Positions 57,116 to 64,000 of a DNA stretch of 64,000 nt are shown here, in pieces (position 1 is the first letter of the stretch; each line of letters starts with the position of its first letter). The translations under genes were made by a program, and so were the position numbers. The notes beneath the pieces were generated by a model. It worked only from the letters and a program-made list of their open reading frames with translations, had not been told where the DNA came from and ran no database searches. This stretch comes from Pictodentalium vernedei (lineage: Eukaryota; Mollusca; Scaphopoda; Dentaliida; Dentaliidae): positions 444,177,587 to 444,241,586 of the forward strand of contig CM062289.1 in assembly GCA_031216915.1 (NCBI GenBank), in the 5' to 3' direction.

Positions 57116-57674
57116 CAAAATTTGAAAAATGACTCTAACCGACTGACTTTTCACATGGGTTGGAGGCAGCTAACTGAACGTTTGGCTGTGTAAAATGTCT
57201 TGGGGAAACTGCTCCTTCATTAACAAGTATTCATATATTGTATAGAATTGAAATATTTATATCCTCTCACGGCAAAAGTCTAAAAAACTATTAAGACACA
57301 AAAAAGTCTGCTTAACTGGTAGAGTGCTGGAAGCCCATATTTGGGCTTTATTCTGATCTGGAGGTACCTAAAGTTAAAGGCATCATATTCTGTGGATCAT
57401 GATGTCCTTCATATTATCTTGTAAGAAAAATTACTTCATCTCCATCGATTTGCATTGTTACAATTTATGGGAGAGTGCCTATAGGCACTTTCCCATGAAT
57501 TTTAACAAGACAAAAATGTGTGAATAAATCTTGAGGCTGAGAAAAAATTTTTAAGAAGTGACTCAGACTTTTACCATTCAGAATGCAACTTTTGGCTAAC
57601 CAGTCATCTGTTTGCGTAGATTTAAATTTGTGTAACCACCACGCGAACGAAACAAGCATTCTCATCAAATTTTG
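57116..57674 (-). repeat. Dispersed repeat F, copy 2 (uninterrupted)
   Basis: Termini CAAAATTTGA / TCAAATTTTG; reverse complement of 43205-44489 minus its hAT insertion. A hairpin AATTTATGGGAGAGTGCC / GGCACTTTCCCATGAATT lies near 57460-57503. It provides the empty site for the hAT at 43299. Confidence 0.75.
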
Positions 57675-58118
57675 TACTCTGACAGGGACAGTTTGGGGCA
57701 AGCGCCTTTCGACCCTGACTGCCTGAATGGATAACGTTTCCTCTTTATGTTGCGGGCCGACGGACGTCTTAAGAACTCACCCCAAGATTCCATTCCTGGT
57801 CGCATTTTCAAATCCGCTTCCCCACTACAGTATGACGAATAATGGAAACTGACCAAATTATGATAGTGTTTAACCAGTTGCAGCATCAGAATATGTTTTA
57901 GGGCAAGGCAGTGAGATTTCTTATGAGCACGGTCAAGATTCTGATGTAAATCCGCTAATCAATTCACTTGAATTTTCACCCCAAATCTCCAAGTATTCGA
58001 ATCTTGGTAGATTCACGTAAAAATACAATTTTGATTGGCTGTTGTATTGTGGAGCACTTGTTACTTTCTGCATTATAGCTATTTCATGACCCACAATACA
58101 TGCATAGTCAAGTTTATT
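57675..58118. other. No feature recognised
   Basis: Intron sequence without supported repeats or conserved ORFs. Confidence 0.35.
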
Positions 58119-61073
58119 AGCTCACCTGACTGAAAGTCAGGGTGAGCTTTTCTTATCACTCTTCGTCCGTCGTCTGTCGTCCGTCGTCCGTCGTGAAGGT
58201 GGTGTTTGAGCCTCTTTCTCCTAAACCACTGGCCACATTTTAATTAAATTTCATGTAAGTAGTGGTTATATAGAGGCATTTTGATTTTTATCCAAATTAG
58301 GTCTCGGCTCATATTGAGCAGAGGTGTGGGGAAAAAATGGCCAAATTTTTTGAAAATCTTCTAATGAACCACCAGTAGCAGAGACTTGATATGTGGTATT
58401 CAGAGTCCTTTTGAGGTTTAGAATCAAGTTTGTTCAAGAGAAGTTTGTCGGGCATTATTTGCCTTCGTTATGGGAGGGGCAAAAATTTTGGCCACGCCTA
58501 AAATTTCTATTTTCTGAACCATAAGGTCGATTTGAACCAAATTTGATATGAGATGATAATGGGTCATAAGTAGTTGATTGATGCTAAAAAGCTGAAAATA
58601 GGAAAAACCTTAAAACTGCCATATCTCCAAAACTACATGGCACAGAGAATTCGTATTTTGTATAAAGCTTACTTTTATCCAGTAGAATAGAATCGTTAAA
58701 AAAAATCCCTGTCGGTTTGATCACAAGGTACTTTTTTCAGGACTTTGAAAAAGTGCCGAGTCAGCACTTTTTAACACTGTAGGCAATGGGAAAAACATTA
58801 AAGAATCGTCTTCTCCAGATCCAACAGGCAGAATCTTTTGATATTTGGTATGCAACATTGTAGGGCGGATCTGATTCAAGTTTGTTCAAATCGGCCCCCT
58901 GGATTCATATTTGGGCTCAGTATAGGAGCCTGATTTCGAACTTAGTGCATTTCAGGCATATTTCTTCAAAAATCTTCTTCTCCAGATCCAGCAGGCAGAA
59001 TCTTTTGATATTTGGTATGCAACATTGTGGGGTGGATCTGATTCAAGTTTGTTCAAATCGCCTCCCTAGATTCATATTTGGGCTCACTATAGAAGCTCGA
59101 ATTCGAACTTAGTGCATTTCAGGCAAATTTCTTCAAAAATCTTCTCCAGATCCAGCAGGCAGAATCTTTTGATATTTGGTATGCAACATTGTAGGGCGGA
59201 TCTGATTCAAGTTTGTTCAAATCGGCCCCCTGGATTCATATTTGAGCTCACTATAGAAGCCTGAATTCGAACTTAGCGCATTTCAGGCAAATTTCTTCAA
59301 AAATCTTCTTCTCAGATCCAGCAAGCAGAATCTTTTCATATTTGGTATGCAACATTGTGGGGTGGATCTGATTCAAGTTTGTTCAAATCGGCACCCTGGA
59401 TTCATATTTGGGCTCACTATAGAAGCCCGAATTCGAACTTAGTGCATTTCAGGCAAATTTCTTAAAAAATCATCTTCTCCAGATCCAGCAGGCAGAATCT
59501 TTTGATATTTGGTATGCAACATTGTGGGGTGGATCTGATTCAAGTTTGTTCAAATCGCCTCCCTAGATTCATATTTGGACTCACTATAGAAGCTCGAATT
59601 CGAACTTAGTACATTTCAGGCAAATTTCTTCAAAAATCTTCTCAGATCCAGCAGGCAGAATCTTTTCATATTTGGTATGCAACATTGTGGGGTGGATCTG
59701 ATTCAAGTTTGTTCAAATCGGCCCCCTGGATTCATATTTGGGCTCACTATAGAAGCTCGAATTCGAACTTAGTGCATTTCAGGCAAATTTCTTAAAAAAT
59801 CTTCTTCTCCAGATCCAGCAGGCAGAATCTTTTGATATTTGGTATGCAACATTGTGGGATGAATCTGATTCAAGTTTATTCAAATCGGCCCCCTGGATTC
59901 ATGGGAGCCCGAATTATAAGTCAGTCAATATGAGGAATTTTTCTCTGAAAATCTTCTTCAGATTCAGCAGTTGGAATGTTTTGATATTTGGCATGCAGCA
60001 TCCTTAGGGGAGTGAGATTCAGGTTTGTTTAAGCCAAGTCCCTGGGTTCATATTTGGGCTCACTGTGGGAGCCCAAAGTATAACTCAGTTCAATATGAGA
60101 AATTTTCTTTAAAAATCTTCTTCTTCAGATCCAGCAGATGAATGCTTTTGATATTTGGTATGCAGCATCTTTAGGAGGGTAAGATTCAAGTTTGTTCAAG
60201 CCATGTCCTTAGTTCCGTAAAATTTGTCTCTCATGACTTCATTCCTTTGTAGTGTTGATGAACCATGTCTAACTGAATGTGACCCCAAATACATCTTTGA
60301 ACCACATTGGCCGGTGAGCGATTAACCCTTTTCCCAACATAATGACTAAAACCAGCCAGCGCTATTCACGAAAATCGCCATTTAATTTTCATTATTTTTT
60401 CACTTTTTTTGTCTCAAAAACATAGGTTATGACCCCTCTTTGGAACGAGCTTGTTGAGCTCGTTTCAAAAAGGGGTCATAACCTATGTTTTTGAGACCAA
60501 AAATGAAAAAATTAGTTATTCAAGAATTTTTTTGGCAAGTGTCATCTGCTTTTCACGTTAGGTAAAGGGTTAAGGCTCCTTTGTTGGGCTTCTTGTCTTA
60601 AAAAATCTTCTTCTTCAGATCTAGCAGTCGGAATGTTTTGATATGTGGTGTATGCATCCTTGGGGGGGGGGGGGTTAAAGTTTGTTAAAGCCAAGTCCCT
60701 TGGTTCATATTTGGACTCACTGTGGGAGCTTGAATTGTAACTTAGTTCAAAATGAGGAATTTTCTTTAAAAATCTTCTTCTTCAGATCCAGCAGTCGGAA
60801 TGTCTTGATATTTTGGTGTGCAGCATCCTTGGGGGGGTGAGATTCAAGTTTGTTAAAGCCAAGTCCCTGTGGGAGCCCAAATTATAACTTAGTTCAATAT
60901 GAGGAATATTCTTTAAAAATCTTTTTTTTAGATCCACTGATCAGAATCTTTGGATATTTGGTATAAGCTTTTATTACGAGGATCAGATGCAACTTGTTGA
61001 AATCAATTCTCTGGGTTGATATTTAGGCTACCATGTCAGGTGAGCGCCTTCAGGCTCCCTGGGGCCTCTTGTT
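58119..61073 (-). mobile_element. Array element, family A, longest copy, with nested MITE
   Basis: In plus order it opens AGCTCACCTGACTGAAAGTC / AGGGTGAGC, near-identical to 37772, and runs through about 14 monomers (GCAGGCAGAATCTTTTGATA, TTTGGTATGCAACATTGTGG, GATTCATATTTGGGCTCACT). One GGCC-type end occurs at about 60598 (GGCTTCTTGT) and further monomers lead to a second at 61073 (GGGGCCTCTTGTT), so it is a compound. A MITE sits at 60322-60573. Confidence 0.8.
60322..60573. mobile_element. Palindromic piggyBac-like MITE, subfamily 2, inside family A
   Basis: TTAA at 60322 and 60570; removing the element and one TTAA restores GGTGAGCGATTAAGGCTCCT, the same phrase as the remnant at 56590-56612 (GGTGAGTGGTTAAGGCTCCT). 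That proves the TTAA duplication. Core arms AAAACATAGGTTATGACCCC. Confidence 0.92.
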
Positions 61074-61860
61074 TGTATACGATGTCCATCTGAGACTCTC
61101 AACTATACATGAGACGATGAAGAGAACTGATACCAAGTTAATATTCCTATGAAAAAATATCGAAAGGAAAAGAATCAGGCCACTGATTTTGAATTGAACA
61201 GTTTACCGAAAGATTCGAAATTAAATCGACGTTTTGCAGGGCCCTAACTCCTAGTTATTACAGTGTTTTCTTTTTGAAAATATGTCTTCTACTTATAAAG
61301 TTTTCTGCCACTTTCACTTCATCTCTCGATTATCACAAACCTTTTGTTTTTTCAAATGTTTGTGGTAATGAAATATAAGTTTTCATTTGCCTTGCCCTTT
61401 TTATAGTTAAAAATTAAGAAATCACAAATATGAAATACGCATATTTTAGTTCTCTTTTCAAAATCTTGGGGAACAGTTTGGTCAAAATATCCAGGGGACA
61501 GTTTGAGTCAAAGAGTCAGTATACGGTTCGGTCATGGGGCGGCTTGGGCAATTTCCTGTATAAGTAATCGTAAATTTAGCTTGAAAATAGGTGACATTTT
61601 ATTTTCGATGCCATGAAAGTTCTGAAAATGATATATTTTCTTAATTTTTCTGTTGTTGAACTATACTAGTACAGCTCTGGTAATTCACCCTCAGCAATCA
61701 GCAGTACCGAGGAAAATGTAGAGGAAAGCGAAACTATTCACAGCAAAAATACTGCCGAGGATGGCTTCTTCAGAAAGCCTTGTGGTGGTAGAAATTGCAC
61801 AACTTCCAGGTTAAACACAAGGAACCAAACCATGTAATCTTACAATTTACAGTACAAGTT
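61074..61860. other. No feature recognised
   Basis: CHMP5 intron. Phrases such as GGGGACAGTTTGAGTC near 61496 weakly resemble the unit at 4384-5243. Confidence 0.35.
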
Positions 61861-62015
61861 GCAGCATAACCATTAGAAACTACGTGTTCTGCTTCTTCTA
61901 TGTTGATAACACCAGAATCTGACATCAGCTCTTACAGAGCTTTCCAGAAACTGATGTCAGATTCCAGTGTTATCAACATAGAAGCAGTGAGATACTTAGT
62001 TTGTGGTTATGTTGC
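61861..62015. repeat. Foldback, about 155 bp
   Basis: Outer arms GCAGCATAACC / GGTTATGTTGC; inner 34-bp arms starting CTTCTATGTTGATAACACCA are nearly perfect, around a loop with CTCTTACAGAG. No TSD was identified. Confidence 0.82.
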
Positions 62016-62816
62016 ATTTTATTTTCACTCATACCATAGATATTGAGTAAGTCGCCTGCTTACTTCCAAGATTTTTTTCAGCATTCACATGGTTCATGAT
62101 ATTGGCATGATCTAATTGAGTGGAAGATTCTACACATTGATTGCGATTATATACACATGTATCTCAAACTACTTTCACATGTTAAAGTTACTTAAAAGAT
62201 TTCACTTCACCGCCTAGTACATGTACATATACATGACAATTGAGACTATGCCCTGCCCCCTAATGATTTTTACACAATCGATCAGGCTTCACACCAATTG
62301 CGATAGAAGCACCAGTTTTCCACAGCAAATTTTTAGCTGAGTGAACAAGGATGAATTACCAGGACTGCTAGTGGTCCCCATGGACTTCTGTCACAGTGTA
62401 TCTGGCAAAGGGGCAAATACGCCATGTCTCCATTGTCGAATTTTCTCCCTTATTGACTCATTCAACGGACAACCTAGATTAGTTGAACTTCATTCATTTG
62501 TTACCCTAATTTATCATATGACTCGTCCGTTTTGTTCACTTTAAAACATTTGATATTTTGTTTTCATATTAATCAGTGATAAATAAAGCCTTCCATCAAT
62601 TTCATTGGTCAATTTCAAAACTAGACAATTTGATTGGCTGAACAAAATACAACTGGGCCACATTTTCATAATTTGCATAATTAGAGTTGGGAGCTTTCAT
62701 TCGTCAATTTCAAAACTGGATAGTTTGATTGGCTAAACAAAATACAAATCACATTTGCATAATTTCAGTAGGGAGAATTTACATTATCTGTCCTACTTAG
62801 GATGGGTTATATTGTA
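62016..62816. other. No gene; short duplicated phrases
   Basis: 62605-62760 contains a tandem pair of about 95 bp with CAATTTCAAAACTRGA and TTTGATTGGCTRAACAAAAT. 62380-62500 resembles 13810-13960 and 26850-26925 (TTTTCTCCCTTATTGACTC), a dispersed repeat. Confidence 0.5.
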
Positions 62817-63027
62817 TTAATCTTTTACCTACAAGAAAAATGCCATTCATTTTTTTTATATTTTCACTTTTTGCTTCCAAAACATAGGTTGTGACCCCTC
62901 ATTGGAACGAGCTCGTTCCAATTAGGGGACATAACCTATGTTTTGGAAGCAAAAAATGAAAATTTTTAGTTATACGAGGATGTTTTTTACCAAGTGCCGT
63001 CTGCAGCTCAAGTTAGGTGATGGGTTA
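62817..63027. mobile_element. Palindromic piggyBac-like MITE, subfamily 2, diverged
   Basis: TTAA at 62817 and 63024, TCTTTTACCTACAAG and AAGTTAGGTGATGGG ends. Arms CCAAAACATAGGTTGTGACC are mirrored; the core is CATTGGAACGAGCTCGTTCC. Confidence 0.78.
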
Positions 63028-63080
63028 AAAAGTCATACTCAGTGGCTAATTTGTGCGTGTGTGTGTGTCATATGATAAAT

Positions 63081-63226
63081 GGAATATGAAATGAGTGTTT
63101 TTCTCATATAATATTTATGAAACTCGTCCGAATTTTCCGTTTGGGCTCGCCAGAGGCTTGCCAAAACGGAAAATTCTTAGCCTTGTTTCATAAATATTAT
63201 ATGAGAAAAACACTCATTCCATATCC
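63081..63226. repeat. Long foldback 200 bp before CHMP5 exon 2
   Basis: GGAATATGAAATGAGTGTTT and TTCTCATATAATATTTATGA AAC are mirrored at 63185-63226; an inner pair, AATTTTCCGTTT / AAAACGGAAAATT, flanks a GGGCTCGCC loop. It would fold strongly in the pre-mRNA. Confidence 0.85.
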
Positions 63227-63425
63227 TCTATTTATGTTTGTGTCTGACCCGAAAGTTTATTTACTATAATATGTTTTTAATGCATAGAAAGAAACGAAAC
63301 CAAGGGTTTTCCTCAATTTCTGAAACTAAATCAAAACTAGATTTGAAAAATCGAAAGCTCCCACCTTTAATGGAGAATAATATTTCATTTATTTGGTATA
63401 ACACAAATTTTTTTTTTTTTTGCAG

Positions 63426-63530
63426 ATTGATAGCCGTGCGGAGTCAATTGACAAGAAGATTGCTCGTCTAGATGCAGAATTAAAAAAATATAAAGATCAA
63501 ATGAAAAAAATGAGAGAAGGCCCATCTAAG
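63426..63530 (+). CDS. CHMP5: CHMP5 exon 2 (start of the charged coiled-coil core)
   Basis: This 35-codon exon encodes [18 protein letters not shown] to MREGPSK, nearly identical to residues 24-58 of animal CHMP5, the start of the first long basic helix of the ESCRT-III fold. The acceptor is a 14-T run followed by GCAG, ending at 63425; the donor is AAG|GTATAT at 63531. Both ends are phase 0. Later exons are not in the last 470 bp, so the gene is cut by the window edge. Confidence 0.95.
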
Positions 63531-63756
63531 GTATATTTAATTTAAGTAAAGACAATAGGTTTTTAACAGTTTGTCTGACGTGAACAGACCTTTGAATTCC
63601 ACCAAACTCTCACCAGGAACCAGTGTCCCCAAACTACAGGAATCTACCCAATAACACATGACATTCATGCTTTTTCAGTGAGTGCCAGAAAGAAAATGTA
63701 GGGGAGTGAATAATTACTCTCCTCATTTTGATTTTGAAAAATTTGTGAGAGTGATT

Positions 63757-63910
63757 TTAATCCCTTACCTAAATGACAGCCCAAACAGGCCAACACTATA
63801 CACGGAAATAAAAGTATAAATTTTTATTTTTTCATTTGTACTCTAAAAACATAGCTTATGATCCCTCATTGGAACAAGCTCATTGAGCTCATTCCAATGA
63901 GGTGTCCAGT
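63757..63910. mobile_element. Truncated palindromic piggyBac-like MITE, subfamily 2
   Basis: It starts TTAATCCCTTACCTAAATG and reaches the hairpin core (CATTGGAACAAGCTCATTGA, CATTCCAATGAGGTGTCC), then stops; the right half is replaced by unrelated sequence. Confidence 0.72.
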
Positions 63911-64000
63911 CTTGTCATTTTAAGGCGGGCGATCGCCCCAGGCCACAGTCCCCCCCATCCCCCTCCTCCTGAATTCAAAATTCTGTGAACAATAAACGTC

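Larger units (their letters stand above)
50933..63425 (+). other. CHMP5 intron 1, 12.5 kb, packed with mobile elements
   Basis: The span between the two CHMP5 exons holds six palindromic TTAA MITEs (51340, 52277, 52815, 54814, 60322 and 62817), two hAT-like elements, one 3 kb array element and several foldbacks, listed separately. No other coding exon was recognised in it on either strand. Confidence 0.8.

Overview
The window is animal nuclear DNA: AT-rich, with short coding exons, canonical GT/AG introns, tRNA- and 5S-headed SINEs and dense layers of non-autonomous DNA transposons. The repeat style (array-carrying elements with hairpin ends, many palindromic MITEs, SINEs ending in AATAAATAAAT) is what I would expect of a lophotrochozoan, most likely a bivalve mollusc; that placement is inference, not proof. 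Well under 5% of the window is protein-coding.

Two conserved genes are present. On the minus strand is a complete SMUG1 (single-strand-selective monofunctional uracil-DNA glycosylase) coding sequence in three phase-0 exons (33321-31645, 13199-13080, 8723-8283) separated by introns of about 18.4 kb and 4.4 kb. The predicted protein is 745 aa, because a Ser/Gln/Asn/Tyr-rich region of about 489 aa precedes the catalytic domain. On the plus strand are the first two coding exons of CHMP5, an ESCRT-III subunit (50864-50932 and 63426-63530), separated by a 12.5 kb intron; the rest of that gene lies beyond the right edge. The genes point away from each other, with about 17 kb of repeats between them. 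I see no functional link between them.

The remaining sequence is repeats, many with boundaries that can be read from target-site duplications (TSDs) or empty sites inside the window. Main groups: (1) 'array elements', 1-3 kb units with a GAGGCC- or GAGGCTC-type hairpin at one end, a GAGCTAAAA hairpin at the other, and degenerate tandem monomers between (families A, B, C), plus a related family D; (2) palindromic MITEs of about 210-250 bp with TTAA target sites and CCCTTT termini, piggyBac-like, at least 13 copies; (3) hAT-like elements with 8-bp TSDs; (4) mariner/pogo-like MITEs with TA-type ends; (5) four SINE copies sharing one body, two with a tRNA head, one with a 5S rRNA head and one 5'-truncated; (6) minisatellites, foldback hairpins and poly-C/G tracts.

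Layout: 1-8.2 kb, tandem arrays and nested elements downstream of SMUG1; 8.2-33.7 kb, SMUG1; 33.7-50.8 kb, intergenic, including the nest at 35-40.5 kb; 50.8-64 kb, start of CHMP5 and its first intron. I found no intact transposase, reverse transcriptase, CRISPR array or functional RNA gene. The most notable items are the TSD-less array elements, the 5S/tRNA head exchange between SINEs, and the long N-terminal extension of SMUG1.
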